Part shown: positions 8,349 through 20,614 of the stretch, one piece after another
How positions within the stretch are numbered: position 1 is the first letter of the stretch
Layout of the letters: each line of letters begins with the position of its first letter
NCBI GenBank assembly: GCA_964554105.1
Contig: CAZKNF010000001.1
Span: 1 to 64,000 of the forward strand
Length of the DNA: 64,000 nt
Direction of reading: 5' to 3'
DNA from: CAZKNF01 sp964554105
GTDB lineage: Bacteria > Bacteroidota > Rhodothermia > Rhodothermales > VXPQ01
Position numbers and translations under genes: made by a program
The notes under the pieces: generated by a model
Databases searched by the model: none
What the model was told of the DNA's origin: nothing
Seen by the model: the letters and a program-made list of their open reading frames with translations, nothing else

Positions 8349-11300
8349 TCAAGGTTTTGAGGGCGCTTCCGTGTCGTTGCTTGCCTCGCTCAGGAGACGC
8401 CGAAGTCCCTCCAGCGGCAGCCACGTCCATCCGGGACGGTTATTCAGTTCGTACCGAAGTTCGTAGAGGGATTTGTCGAATAGGTAGGCCCACAAGAAGA
8501 GGCCTCTCGCATGCTCGGGCATGATATATTCACCCTCCTCTGCCGTATCGAAGTACCCGCTTTGAAACACTGCCTCACACCAGAAGAGAAGGTTTCGTGT
8601 CCACGCCTCCAGCTTGCCCTGCGGATCTTCATGGTCTGACCAGGCCGCGAGTGTCGCATATTCCAAGGAACGAAGCATGCCGGCCACATCACGCAGTGCG
8701 AAATCGCGCTGCCGGCGTTCGTCCAACGATCGCGCAGGTTCGCCTTCAAAGTCTAGGATGTAGAATTCACCGTCCGAGAGTATCACTTGCCCGAGGTGGT
8801 AGTCACCGTGTATACGGATCTTTTGCTGTCTGATCTCGAGCGTCCTGAGCTGATCGAGTCGCTGGAATCCGGCATTCCACTCGGCATCTGATGGCAGGTT
8901 GTCCAGAAGCGACGCATGTTCTGTGATCATCGTCCGCGTATACTCGGCCTCAGATCGTATGCGGTCGATCAGTTGATCGACGTCCTCCGAGGTCGCCTCG
9001 AGCGGCCGCAAATCCGACGACTCCGCCTTTGCCAGGGTAAGATGCAACTCGGCGGTTCGAATGCCGAGAAGGCGGGAAAGAGACAGCATCTCAGGTGCGA
9101 CGTCTTCGAGCCAGCCCGGCGTGTCTTCCGTGTATGACTTCGGGGCTTCATCTGTTGGAGGCGACATTTCCGACACGCGCTCCAGGAACTGGTTCATCAC
9201 CAGCAAGGCGTGGTTCCAACCATCCGCCTCCACGGGAAGTGCGTCTTGCAGAATGCCTAGGGCGAACTGGTCCCGTCCCGTTTTAAACGTAACTCGTCCA
9301 TACAGACGTGGAATGAACTTGAAGCCCGCGTCGGTGAGATACTCTAGCAGCTCGGTTTCGGGGTTCGTGCCTTTCTCCAGCCGCCGGTATAACTTTACGA
9401 AGAAGCGATCGTCGATGATGGCGGATGAGTTGCTCTGTTCGCCACTCAAAAGCCGAGCGGTGCTCACGACTTCGTCGCGGATCCCTGCGTCTATAGACGA
9501 GACATAGACGCCCCGAAGTGATCGACCTTTTCCTCGAGATCTCCACCATCGGAAAAGACTGATCCAGAAATCTGAGCGCACCGTCGCATCGTGAAGAAGG
9601 CCGCGGCCCTGCGGAGTGTCAACCCAGGCGATGGCAGACCTTGGATTCTCGGATAGGACGCGTTCCGATTCATCTTCATAGCTCAACGAGAGAGGCAGTA
9701 CGTAAAGATGATCTTCCTTTTCAATTCTGACGGCCAGCACCGTTAGATAAATGGGAAAGGGCACCGCCTGGAGACGCACCGCATCATTTACAGAAATGCG
9801 TTCGATTGCTTTATCCTTGAATCCGAACCATCGCTGTCTCATGACATAGTCCGGAAGCAACCTTTCGAGGCGTTCCATACTTCTGTCACGCACCATCGTG
9901 CGCACTAGAAGATTCTGGATACCCTCGGACACGGTGAGCACCGGCAAATCCTCTTCGCTGGGATCCGCACGCATTTGCACGTCTGTGCGCATCGATATCG
10001 GCGTCGCCTCTTCGGTCTCCAGAACGAACCAGTAAAAACCGTGTGGACCGATCAACATGTGATACGGACTGTCGCCGATGACGGGAAAGGGTGCATGGCT
10101 GAACAATTCAATCGGCACGGAACCTTCGTACAACTCGGATGCCGGAAGAAAGACGGACTGTGCGAACCGCGAAAGATTCGCAACAACGAGAATCTTGCTG
10201 CCCTGATATTCTCGAACGTAGGCGAGGATATGTTGATTGTCGACGGGCACGAGCTCGAAGGATCCTCGGCCGAAAACCTGGTTGTGCTGGCGCCGAAGTC
10301 CGAGCAAACGCTTCATGAAGTTGAGGAGCGAGTACTGATCGTTCTCCGCATCCTCGACGTTGACGAATTCGAAACTGTAGGGCCCCCGATTGATCGTGGG
10401 CATAAATAGGCGCTGGTGCGGTGCGCGGGAGAAACCGGCATTCTTGTCCGGGCTCCATTGCATGGGTGTCCGTACGCCGTCGCGATCGCCGAGAAACGGA
10501 TCGTCGCCCATCCCGATCTCATCGCCGTAGTACAGAATCGGGCTGCCTTTGAGCGAAAGGAGCAGCGCATTCATGAGCTCGATCCGCCTGCGCTCCCCGC
10601 CCAGCAGAGGCGCGAGGCGGCGGCGAATGCCCACATTGATTCGAAACCGTGGGTCGGCTGCGTATTCGTGGTACATGTAGTCACGCTCCTCGTCTGTAAC
10701 CATCTCTAGCGTGAGCTCGTCATGATTGCGGAGAAAGATGGCCCACTGACATTCCTCGGGTATATCACGCGTAACGTCTAGCATTTCGACGAGCGGGAAA
10801 CGGTTCTCACGTCGAAGGGCCATGTACAAACGAGGCATGATGGGAAAATTAAACGCCATCTGGACGCCGGCACCGTCGGCGAAATACGGCAGCGTGTCTT
10901 CCGGCCACTGGTTCGCCTCCGCGAGCAGCACTTTGCCGGGGCCGTATCGCTCTTCGACGGCCTTCCGCATCCCCACAATGAAGTCGATCGTTTCCGGCAG
11001 ATTTTCGCAGCTCGTACCTGCGCATTCATACAGGTACGGCACGGCGTCGAGACGGAGACCATCCACTCCCATATCCAGCCAGTAAAACAGCACCCTCTTC
11101 ATTTCCTCCCGAACCTCTGCATTGTCGAAGTTCAGATCGGGCTGATGACTGAAGAACCGGTGCCAGTAATACTTTTGTGCGACGCGGTCCCATGTCCAGT
11201 TGGAGGGCTCCGTATCCGTGAAAATGACGCGCGCCTCCTCATACAGCTCGGAGGTATCGCTCCAGACGTACCAGTCGTGCCTCGGAGAATCCGGATTGCG

Positions 11301-11657
11301 AGCTTCTTGAAACCACGGGTGCTGGTCGGAGGTGTGATTCATCACCAGCTCTGTGATGACGCGCATCCCGAGAGCGTGGGCATCATCGAGGAAGGCCTGG
11401 AAATCTTCCAGCGTGCCATGTACGGGGAGGACTTTATAGTAGTCCGCCGTGTCGTATCCGTCGTCTCGGAGAGGACTTTCGAGGAAGGGGAGCAACCAGA
11501 GCGTATTTACGCCAAGTGTCTCGAGGTACGGCAGTTTTTTCCGGAGGCCCTCAAAGTCACCATAGCCGTCGTTGGTAGCATCGAAGAATGATCGAACATG
11601 CAGTTCATAGATGACGGCATCTTTGTACCAGAGTGGATCGGTAAGAAAGTCGGTCAT
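8349..11657 (-). CDS. treS: Trehalose synthase / maltokinase fusion
   Basis: One 1102-residue polypeptide for two consecutive steps. The N-terminal GH13 trehalose synthase interconverts trehalose and maltose; the C-terminal kinase phosphorylates maltose to maltose-1-phosphate with ATP. TreS landmarks are the start PLWYKDAVIYELHVRSF, nucleophile Asp204 in DGLRLDAVPYLYE, Glu247 in LLAEANQW and Asp313 in FLRNHDELTLE. The TreS C-terminal beta domain ends near 560. The kinase half begins with a cap segment around RQRWFGFKDK and carries HGDYHLGQ (about 950-957) and the metal-binding DFEGEP (about 969-974). TreS-Mak fusions are known in many GlgE-pathway bacteria. The gene lies 89 bp after glgE and 22 bp before glgB, consistent with direct supply of GlgE's substrate. 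Confidence 0.95.
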   Translation of the reverse strand: MTDFLTDPLWYKDAVIYELHVRSFFDATNDGYGDFEGLRKKLPYLETLGVNTLWLLPFLESPLRDDGYDTADYYKVLPVHGTLEDFQAFLDDAHALGMRVITELVMNHTSDQHPWFQEARNPDSPRHDWYVWSDTSELYEEARVIFTDTEPSNWTWDRVAQKYYWHRFFSHQPDLNFDNAEVREEMKRVLFYWLDMGVDGLRLDAVPYLYECAGTSCENLPETIDFIVGMRKAVEERYGPGKVLLAEANQWPEDTLPYFADGAGVQMAFNFPIMPRLYMALRRENRFPLVEMLDVTRDIPEECQWAIFLRNHDELTLEMVTDEERDYMYHEYAADPRFRINVGIRRRLAPLLGGERRRIELMNALLLSLKGSPILYYGDEIGMGDDPFLGDRDGVRTPMQWSPDKNAGFSRAPHQRLFMPTINRGPYSFEFVNVEDAENDQYSLLNFMKRLLGLRRQHNQVFGRGSFELVPVDNQHILAYVREYQGSKILVVANLSRFAQSVFLPASELYEGSVPIELFSHAPFPVIGDSPYHMLIGPHGFYWFVLETEEATPISMRTDVQMRADPSEEDLPVLTVSEGIQNLLVRTMVRDRSMERLERLLPDYVMRQRWFGFKDKAIERISVNDAVRLQAVPFPIYLTVLAVRIEKEDHLYVLPLSLSYEDESERVLSENPRSAIAWVDTPQGRGLLHDATVRSDFWISLFRWWRSRGKGRSLRGVYVSSIDAGIRDEVVSTARLLSGEQSNSSAIIDDRFFVKLYRRLEKGTNPETELLEYLTDAGFKFIPRLYGRVTFKTGRDQFALGILQDALPVEADGWNHALLVMNQFLERVSEMSPPTDEAPKSYTEDTPGWLEDVAPEMLSLSRLLGIRTAELHLTLAKAESSDLRPLEATSEDVDQLIDRIRSEAEYTRTMITEHASLLDNLPSDAEWNAGFQRLDQLRTLEIRQQKIRIHGDYHLGQVILSDGEFYILDFEGEPARSLDERRQRDFALRDVAGMLRSLEYATLAAWSDHEDPQGKLEAWTRNLLFWCEAVFQSGYFDTAEEGEYIMPEHARGLFLWAYLFDKSLYELRYELNNRPGWTWLPLEGLRRLLSEASNDTEAPSKP

Positions 11658-11746
11658 GTTCTGTTTAGCTCGCTCAGCCTCTCAATATCTCAAGCTCTCC
11701 GCACTCAGCCTTTCGACTGTCGGTTCTTTACCCTTGATACCGAAGG

Positions 11747-13738
11747 TTACGTGTAGGAGTCGAAATCCCATTCCTTTGTCGTTCGCACGTGCACGTTGAA
11801 AATGTGCGCGGGACTAACGTGTGGGTTCAGTTTGATGAAGTTTTCCGCTCCGCTCCAGTAATACCGCTCGTCCCCGATGAGGTCGTGCACTTCGTAGGGT
11901 CGATCCTCAGTGATTTCGAGCTCCTGCAATGGCATCCGAAGTCTGCCTTCATGCTCGTGGTACGGATCGAGATTGGCGACGACCAGAATAAGATTGTCGC
12001 CCTTCTTCTTGGAGTAGGCGATGAGGTGCGGACTATCAATATCGTGGAATCTTATGTTTCGCATAAATTGAAGCGCCGGATTCTCACGACGAATCTTGTT
12101 GAGTCTCTTGATCAGCGGCTGCAAGGAATTGGTGTCGTTCCAATTCCAGGAACGGACCTCATATTTTTCGTTGTTCGCATACTCCTCTCGATCGGGGTGC
12201 GGCCGGTTGTCGACGTGTTCGTAGGGCGGTCCGTAGAGTCCGTATGCCGACGAAAGCGTCGAGGCCAGCACGAGGCGAATGACATGCGCCGGTCGTCCGC
12301 CGTGAACCAGATACTCGTGGAGAATGTCAGGCGTATTCGGCCAGAAATTGGGTCGAAAGTACTCCGCAACCTCGGTGTCGTAGAGTTCTCGACAGTATTC
12401 GATCAGTTCCTCCTTCGTGTGGCGCCAGGTGAAGTATGTGTATGAGTTGTTAAATCCCAGCTTGGCGAGATGGTACATCGTTTTCGGACGTGCGAATGCT
12501 TCAGCGAGGAAGATCGTGTCCGGATAGTCGCGCCGAAGAGCGGCGATACACCACTCCCAGAAGGGGAATGGCTTCGTGTGCGGATTGTCGACTCGGAAGA
12601 TTCGCACACCGTGGTCGATCCAGAACTCAAAAACGCTCTTCAGTTCACGCCAGAGCGCCTGCCATTCTTCGGACTCAAAGTTCAGCGGATAGACATCCTG
12701 ATATTTCTTGGGTGGATTCTCGGCGTAGCGAATAGTGCCATCGGGACGCTGCGCGAACCATTCCGGATGTGCCTTGACGTACGGGTGATCGGGCGACATC
12801 TGATAAGCGATATCGAGTGCAACGCTCAGGCCGAGCTCGTCCGCTTTTCCGACGAAGCGGTCGAATGCTTTGATGCCGCCGAGATCGGGATGCACGGCTT
12901 TGTGACCACCCTGCTTCGAACCGATCGCCCACGGACTGCCGGGATCGCCCGGTTTCGCTTTCGGCGCGTTATCCTTTCCCTTCCGATTGGTTCGGCCGAT
13001 CGGATGCACGGGCGGGAGGTAGACGATATCGAAGCCGAGATCTTTGATGCGCGGAAGGAGGCCTGCCGCATCATCGAGCGTTCCGTGCTTCGGCGATTTG
13101 CTGTTGTCTCGTGGACCAGCCGAACGCGGAAAGAACTCGTACCACGCTGCAAACCGTGCGAGCTCCGGATCCGCGCAGATTTCGAATGTGTCGCTCACGA
13201 CAGCGCCTTCGCGCGGATCATTGTCTTGCGCGAGCTCGAGAACCTGTTGTTCCAGTGCCTTCTCAATGTCTCCGGCTTTGAACGCGTCGGCGTACGACGT
13301 GAGAAGTCGGGCGTCCTGGTCGTCTGCTTCGGCGGCCGCACGAATCAAGAGGGCCGCACCCGCTTTCAATTCACTCTTAATCTCATAATCACTGTCACCA
13401 CCATCGACGCGCCGCTTGAACTGGTCCTGCCATGTGGCGAAATGATCGACCCATGCACGTACACTGTAAAAGTATCGTCCGAGCTTTTCGACCGGGAAGG
13501 TGGCGAAATATTCGTCGTTATAGCGGAGCTGCATCCGCTTTACCTTGTCATCGTCATCCTCATGTCTATAAAACAGCTCAGTAGCAATCTTATCGTGTCC
13601 ATCGACGATTACGCCGGCCCAGACGGTAACCTCTTCGCCTATGGAGCGCTTGGCCGGCCATCGTCCTCCGTCAACTACGGGCTTCACCCAGGCTAAGACA
13701 ACTCTGGACCAGTTCGAAGGCAACTTGGTGTCTGGCAT
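11747..13738 (-). CDS. glgE: Alpha-1,4-glucan:maltose-1-phosphate maltosyltransferase
   Basis: GH13_3 enzyme that transfers maltosyl units from maltose-1-phosphate to the non-reducing end of alpha-1,4-glucan. The 663-residue protein has the family N-terminal domain, the ASWYEFFPRSxG-like segment AAWYEFFPRSAGP (198-210) and VYLPPVHPIGRTNRKGKDN. The active site shows Asp384 in FRVDNPHTKPFPFWEW and Glu413 in FLAEAFARP. Their 29-residue spacing equals that of the characterised Streptomyces enzyme (Asp394/Glu423). It is the first gene of the minus operon, followed by treS-mak and glgB. No ADP-glucose-dependent glycogen synthase is present in the window, so glucan synthesis here appears to run through maltose-1-phosphate. 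Confidence 0.96.
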   Translation of the reverse strand: MPDTKLPSNWSRVVLAWVKPVVDGGRWPAKRSIGEEVTVWAGVIVDGHDKIATELFYRHEDDDDKVKRMQLRYNDEYFATFPVEKLGRYFYSVRAWVDHFATWQDQFKRRVDGGDSDYEIKSELKAGAALLIRAAAEADDQDARLLTSYADAFKAGDIEKALEQQVLELAQDNDPREGAVVSDTFEICADPELARFAAWYEFFPRSAGPRDNSKSPKHGTLDDAAGLLPRIKDLGFDIVYLPPVHPIGRTNRKGKDNAPKAKPGDPGSPWAIGSKQGGHKAVHPDLGGIKAFDRFVGKADELGLSVALDIAYQMSPDHPYVKAHPEWFAQRPDGTIRYAENPPKKYQDVYPLNFESEEWQALWRELKSVFEFWIDHGVRIFRVDNPHTKPFPFWEWCIAALRRDYPDTIFLAEAFARPKTMYHLAKLGFNNSYTYFTWRHTKEELIEYCRELYDTEVAEYFRPNFWPNTPDILHEYLVHGGRPAHVIRLVLASTLSSAYGLYGPPYEHVDNRPHPDREEYANNEKYEVRSWNWNDTNSLQPLIKRLNKIRRENPALQFMRNIRFHDIDSPHLIAYSKKKGDNLILVVANLDPYHEHEGRLRMPLQELEITEDRPYEVHDLIGDERYYWSGAENFIKLNPHVSPAHIFNVHVRTTKEWDFDSYT

Positions 13739-13837
13739 GTGCAGATATTTGTGGGTAACTCGATTCGCGGACGAATGGGTTGATGAGTAACATTGGGCGG
13801 CGGGAATGTACGACGGACTTTCCCGAGTACCAGTTAG

Positions 13838-13843
13838 TATAAT
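13838..13843 (+). promoter_or_regulatory. Candidate -10 element upstream of glgX
   Basis: A TATAAT hexamer lies in an AT-rich patch of the glgE/glgX divergent region. The base 17 bp upstream only weakly resembles a -35 (GGACTT). It falls inside the longest possible glgX frame (from 13806), which fits better if glgX starts downstream at 13980. Sequence resemblance only. Confidence 0.3.
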
Positions 13844-13979
13844 ATGCAGATATAAAGCGAAAGGTCAGGCCGTCTTTGCTCGTTACACGACTTTCCACGA
13901 GCAGGAGGAGTTTCGCCGCGGTAGGGACGGACGGCGAATGATCTTCTCGGCCAGGCCGCAAAATTCAGCTATTTACCCC

Positions 13980-16154
<2,175 letters not shown>

Positions 16155-16161
16155 GACGAAC

Positions 16162-18789
16162 TCACGAAATCAAAACGCCGACTCGGAGGGGGAGGTCGTT
16201 CATCGATAGCGTTTCTCCTGCACCGATCTTCGACCCGGACAATACCTCGATCCAGGTGCGGTTCTGCAGGTCCTCGGGAAGTGCTGCCTCCGCCGCGTCC
16301 GGATCGTCCTCAGGCCACGCGGCGTGCCATCGGCCGACCCCCACCACCAGCGCCCTCTCGGTGCCTGTGCGGGAAAAGGCGATCCAACGTTCGGAGGGCT
16401 CGACCTCGAGTGGAAGATAATCGCCGGCGAAAAGCTCCGGTTCCTTCCGGCGTAGGCGGAGGAGAGCCGCCGTCACATACATCTTGGCGTGCTCATCTCC
16501 TGATTCAACGAGCGCACGCACGCGCTCCACATCAGGATCGGTAATCAGGTCGTCTAGCGAGTCAAGAGCACGCGTGCGCAGGTCATAATCGACGGGACGA
16601 CGATTGTCCGGATCGACCAGTGTCAGATCCAACAACTCACACCCCTGGTAGATGTCAGGAACTCCTGGCGTGGTCAACTTTAGCACGACCTGACTGAGCG
16701 TGTTCCGAAATCCGATCGCCGCCAGCTGGGAACTGAACCCGTTCAGAGTCTCAGCGAGCCTGTCATCTTCCAATACGCCGTTCACAAACGATTCGAGTGC
16801 CTCCTCATAGGCGACATCCTGATTCGTCCAGCTCGTCTGCCGCTTGCTTTCGCGGGTCGCCTTTCGCATGTAGGGCCAGAGTCGCTCCAGCAGGGAGTCT
16901 CGTTCCGAATCGTGCCACAGTGCAGCCAGAGTCTGGAAGAAGAGGTATTGATCGGCGCGTGAGGGCCCGGAGTCGCTCATGTGCGACTCTCCGATATCAA
17001 TCAGATCCCGCACCGTCTCCTCCCACCGGTCCGGAATTTCGGCCGGAACGATCATTCGCATGCGTGTGTCCTCACCACGCTTGTGGTCGTGCGTCGCGGT
17101 CGTTAGCAGGTTGAGCTGGTACCGATGTGCCCTGAAGCGGGCTCTAGAGTGGAACGCGTGCAGCGTCGTACCGAACTCTCCAGGTTCACCGCCGACTTCA
17201 TTGAGCGCAGCAAGCGGGAGATAGCGGTAGAAGGCCGTGTCTTCGACACCCTTTGCGGCCACTGGAGCCGTGTACTGCTGAAATCTCCCGACGAAGGCGC
17301 GCTGTACGGTATCTAAATCCGTCCGTACGTCGCCGAGAATAACGCGAGCGATAAAGTCGTAGACGGTGGGCTCAGCGACCGGATTACGAAACCGCGCCCG
17401 GTATACCGCGAGTCTGATGGCCTCATGTGCCGTCTCGGAGTCGTACGGGAGATATGTTCGATAACGATCGAATACGGCCACGATTTCGACGAGAGCCTGC
17501 CGGATAGCTTCCAGTGTGAAATCGCGCGTGTGGTAATCCGCTTCCGATATTCGGTCGAGTTCATATGAAAGGCGAAAGAGTTCGCTGGACAGCGAGGTGC
17601 CTATGACGAACTTCTTACTCTCGTACACTTCGTCTTCGAAGGTGAGACTGGAGCCGACGGTGCGGCGGTACGTTTTCTCTATTGGTATGCGGCCGTCCCC
17701 GTGCACGAGTACGCCCATCGCATCGTTTAGAAATTCATAACCGGTCGTTCCCGTCACGGGCCAGGTGTCAGGCAGTGTCTCTCCGGGTGCGAGGATCTTC
17801 TCGACCCAGATATATTCGGGCACCAGCTTCCGAAGCCGCTCCAGGTAGCCCGCCGGGTCGAAGAGGCCGTCAATGTGATCGATGCGCACACCAACAACCC
17901 CTTCGATAGCAAGAAGCTCAGCCAACAGCTGGTGAGCGTCCCAGAAGACGTGGTCGTCTTCCATCCGCAGGGCGACTAGCCCGTTGATGTCGAAGAATCG
18001 TCTGTAATTGATCTCATGGCCGGCCGTTCGCCAGTAAGACAAACGCCAGAACTGTTCCTCAAGGAGTTCATGAAGATCTTGAGCCGAAAAGGATGCAAGG
18101 GTGTCTTCATAGGGCACGCGCTTCAGTAGATTCATTAGGCGCATGCGGAGCGCTTCGGCCTTGTCGCGTTCGTGCGCCCGGAGCGTCCGGTATGCTTCTA
18201 CAAGATCCTTTAAATCCCAATAGGGCTCCGTTCGCTCTGTAGCTCGAAGTGAACGCTCAAGGATATCCGTATAGGACGCAGGATTCAGCCGGAACCGATC
18301 CTCGTAATACGCGGCGAAAAAATAGCCCTCGTCGTAGGTGAGCTTCAGTTCGCCGGCGTCGAGCACCTTTCCGTACGGATCACCGAGCGTGGGCAGGAGG
18401 ATTTTTCCCTGAAGCTCCGGCTTGATCGGATTCCAGTCGATGTCGAAATAGGGCGCGAAGATCGAGTGCGGACCGTATGCGAGGACATCCTGCCAGTAAC
18501 TGTTTCGAAGACCGACACCCGCATGGTTCGGAACGAAATCGATGATGATCTGAAGGCCGGCTTTCCGGGCTGCTTCGACGAGGCGGTCGAATCCTTCGCG
18601 TCCGCCAATCTCTTCCCGCACCGCGTTGTGATCGACGACGTCGTAGCCGTGGGTGCTCCCCGGGCGTGCTTCTGTTATTGGCGAGAGATAGAGGTGACTG
18701 ACGCCAAGCCGGCGGAGGTACGGGAGAATGCGCTCGGCATCCGCGAATTGGAAACCGGGGTGGAGCTGCAACCTGTACGTGGCGACCAT
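16162..18789 (-). CDS. treY: Maltooligosyltrehalose synthase
   Basis: GH13_26 enzyme that isomerises the reducing-end glucose of a maltodextrin into a trehalosyl unit, the first TreYZ step. The 875-residue product starts with the family signature ATYRLQLHPGFQFADAERILPYL and shows YLSPITEARPGSTHGYD, IIDFVPNHAG, the nucleophile in VGVRIDHIDGL, the Glu in WVEKIL, and TTATHDHKRGEDTRMR. The long TreY-specific insertions and the C-terminal TPGVPDIYQG motif are present. It is the last gene of the minus operon, 46 bp downstream of treZ, as expected for a pair acting in series. Confidence 0.95.
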   Translation of the reverse strand: MVATYRLQLHPGFQFADAERILPYLRRLGVSHLYLSPITEARPGSTHGYDVVDHNAVREEIGGREGFDRLVEAARKAGLQIIIDFVPNHAGVGLRNSYWQDVLAYGPHSIFAPYFDIDWNPIKPELQGKILLPTLGDPYGKVLDAGELKLTYDEGYFFAAYYEDRFRLNPASYTDILERSLRATERTEPYWDLKDLVEAYRTLRAHERDKAEALRMRLMNLLKRVPYEDTLASFSAQDLHELLEEQFWRLSYWRTAGHEINYRRFFDINGLVALRMEDDHVFWDAHQLLAELLAIEGVVGVRIDHIDGLFDPAGYLERLRKLVPEYIWVEKILAPGETLPDTWPVTGTTGYEFLNDAMGVLVHGDGRIPIEKTYRRTVGSSLTFEDEVYESKKFVIGTSLSSELFRLSYELDRISEADYHTRDFTLEAIRQALVEIVAVFDRYRTYLPYDSETAHEAIRLAVYRARFRNPVAEPTVYDFIARVILGDVRTDLDTVQRAFVGRFQQYTAPVAAKGVEDTAFYRYLPLAALNEVGGEPGEFGTTLHAFHSRARFRAHRYQLNLLTTATHDHKRGEDTRMRMIVPAEIPDRWEETVRDLIDIGESHMSDSGPSRADQYLFFQTLAALWHDSERDSLLERLWPYMRKATRESKRQTSWTNQDVAYEEALESFVNGVLEDDRLAETLNGFSSQLAAIGFRNTLSQVVLKLTTPGVPDIYQGCELLDLTLVDPDNRRPVDYDLRTRALDSLDDLITDPDVERVRALVESGDEHAKMYVTAALLRLRRKEPELFAGDYLPLEVEPSERWIAFSRTGTERALVVGVGRWHAAWPEDDPDAAEAALPEDLQNRTWIEVLSGSKIGAGETLSMNDLPLRVGVLIS

Positions 18790-18835
18790 GGCGCGTTCGG
18801 AAATAGCTTTGTCATGCGGTTGTCTGAAGACGATG

Positions 18836-20614
18836 TCACGAAGCGATTACGACAGCGCCCGCCCCAGAGAATCGAATCGCGTCGTCGCTTATGTCGTACG
18901 AGAGGCCATCGAGCCGATACTTTCGGTCGTCGGTGCGTAGAAGGATCCGCGAGTCTGGCGGCCGTGGAATCATGACTCCGCTGTCGAAGGCAACGAAAAG
19001 CTGAACGTTTCCGCGGCGCACCGCAAGGCCGTTTCGCGATGGTACGACGGCTTCGACGTCGTGCTCTAGTTCTTTTCTCAAAGCCAAGAGATCGCGGTAG
19101 AGGGTGAGCGTCCGGCGGTGGGGCTCCTCGTTGATTTCTTCCCAATGCAGCCGGCTGCTCTCGAATGTGGTCGGGTCCTGAGGGTCGGGCACCTCTCCCT
19201 CGAATCCCGGAAACTCTGCGAATTCGGACCTGCGTCCCTCCGTCACCAGACGGCCAAGCTCTTCTGTGTGGTCCGTGAAGAAGCGAAATGGCGTAGATGC
19301 CGCCCATTCCTGGCCCATGAACAAGAGTGGTAGCTCTGGAGCGAACAGAAGGAGGGCCGACACCGCGTGGTAGAGCGGAAGGGGGATGTCGTGGTTGAGC
19401 CGGCGTCCGTCGGGACGGTTGCCGATCTGATCGTGATTTTGAATGCAGATGACGCACTGATCAGGGTCGACCGATGATGCGTCCGATCCACGCGGCTTTC
19501 CGGTCAACTTCGATGCTTGACCCTCATAGTACCAGCCTTTCTCGATCGCCTGGGCCAGTTCGGCTTCGGCGAGCCCCGCAAAATCAGCGTAATACCCGTC
19601 CGAGTCGCCCGCCGTGATGTGACGGACCAGATGGTGAAAGTCATCCGTCCACAAGCCATCGAGGCCGAAGCCCCCGCTCTCGCGTGGGCGGACGAGTGTA
19701 TTTAAATTCCGACTGTCTTCCGCGATCAGTATCCGCCGCGGTCCTTCCTCCAATGCGTGGACCGCCTCCGCAAGCTCCGCCAGGAAGTGGGTATCGCTAT
19801 CATCGACCAGCGCGTGCGTCGCGTCAAGGCGGAGGCCGTCAATGTGATATTCTATCAGCCAGTGCAGCGCGTTGTCGATAAAGAATGATCTCACCCCTTC
19901 GCTGTACTTGTCATCGAGATTGATGGCCGGACCCCAGGGAGTATGGTGTCTCTCTGTAAACATTGGAGAGAACGCAGCGACATACGCGCCATCCGGACCG
20001 AGATGATTATAGATGACGTCGAGAAAGACAGCGAGTCCGAGTTGATGTGCTTCATCGACCAGACGGCGCAGATCGTCGGGTTCTCCGTAGGCTCGGCTGG
20101 GGGCGTACAGCGCTGCATGATCATATCCCCAGTTCCATCTACCCGGGAAATCTGCAACCGGCATCAACTCCACCGCCGTGATTCCGAGTTCTTTCAGGTA
20201 CGACAGTCGATCTCGCACTCCATCGAAGGAACCGGAGGGGGAAAAAGACCCCACGTGAAGTTCGTAGAAAACGAGGTCTTCGCGTGGAACGCCTTCCCAC
20301 GAACCATCCGCCCAGGTATACGTCGACGGATCGATAACTTGCGACGGCCCGTGCACGCCCTCAGGTTGATATCTGGATGCTGGATCAGGAAACGACGAAT
20401 CACCATTTAGACGAACTTTATATGTCGTTCCGGCGGGTGCAGCCGCCGACGCTTCGAAATAACCGCCCTCCCGCGGCTGCATTTCGACGGACCTATTCGG
20501 CAGCTCTAGATCGAGCCTTTCCGCCTGCGGTGACCATACGCGAAACAGCGTATCACCATTGCTCGCGAGCGCTCCAAGTCGCACGTTTGTCGTATCAATC
20601 TTCACCCGCCCCAT
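18836..20614 (-). CDS. treZ: Malto-oligosyltrehalose trehalohydrolase
   Basis: GH13_10 enzyme that releases trehalose from the maltooligosyltrehalose made by TreY. The 592-residue protein has a CBM48-like N-terminus (ASNGDTLFRVWSPQAERLDLELP), a GH13 barrel with YELHVGSFSPSG, VIYNHLGPDGAY and HTPWGPAINLDD, the nucleophile in DGLRLDATHAL, the acid/base Glu in LIAEDSRN, and the signature IQNHDQIGNRPDG. FMGQEWAASTPFRFFTDH is also characteristic. Its start overlaps the end of malQ by 20 bp, so the two are probably translationally coupled, and treY follows 46 bp later. Confidence 0.95.
   Translation of the reverse strand: MGRVKIDTTNVRLGALASNGDTLFRVWSPQAERLDLELPNRSVEMQPREGGYFEASAAAPAGTTYKVRLNGDSSFPDPASRYQPEGVHGPSQVIDPSTYTWADGSWEGVPREDLVFYELHVGSFSPSGSFDGVRDRLSYLKELGITAVELMPVADFPGRWNWGYDHAALYAPSRAYGEPDDLRRLVDEAHQLGLAVFLDVIYNHLGPDGAYVAAFSPMFTERHHTPWGPAINLDDKYSEGVRSFFIDNALHWLIEYHIDGLRLDATHALVDDSDTHFLAELAEAVHALEEGPRRILIAEDSRNLNTLVRPRESGGFGLDGLWTDDFHHLVRHITAGDSDGYYADFAGLAEAELAQAIEKGWYYEGQASKLTGKPRGSDASSVDPDQCVICIQNHDQIGNRPDGRRLNHDIPLPLYHAVSALLLFAPELPLLFMGQEWAASTPFRFFTDHTEELGRLVTEGRRSEFAEFPGFEGEVPDPQDPTTFESSRLHWEEINEEPHRRTLTLYRDLLALRKELEHDVEAVVPSRNGLAVRRGNVQLFVAFDSGVMIPRPPDSRILLRTDDRKYRLDGLSYDISDDAIRFSGAGAVVIAS

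Noticed and set aside
12470..13696. A 408-codon plus-strand frame opposite glgE
   Set aside because: It is an antisense shadow of glgE. Its translation has no domain, and the glgE frame has full active-site motifs.
13806..13979. A 58-residue N-terminal extension of GlgX
   Set aside because: It lacks family homology and contains a TATAAT-like box. The start at 13980 gives a normal GlgX N-terminus.
18675..19457. A 260-codon minus-strand frame across the treY/treZ junction
   Set aside because: It is out of frame with both enzymes and very Arg/Pro/His-rich, as expected for a GC-rich shadow frame.
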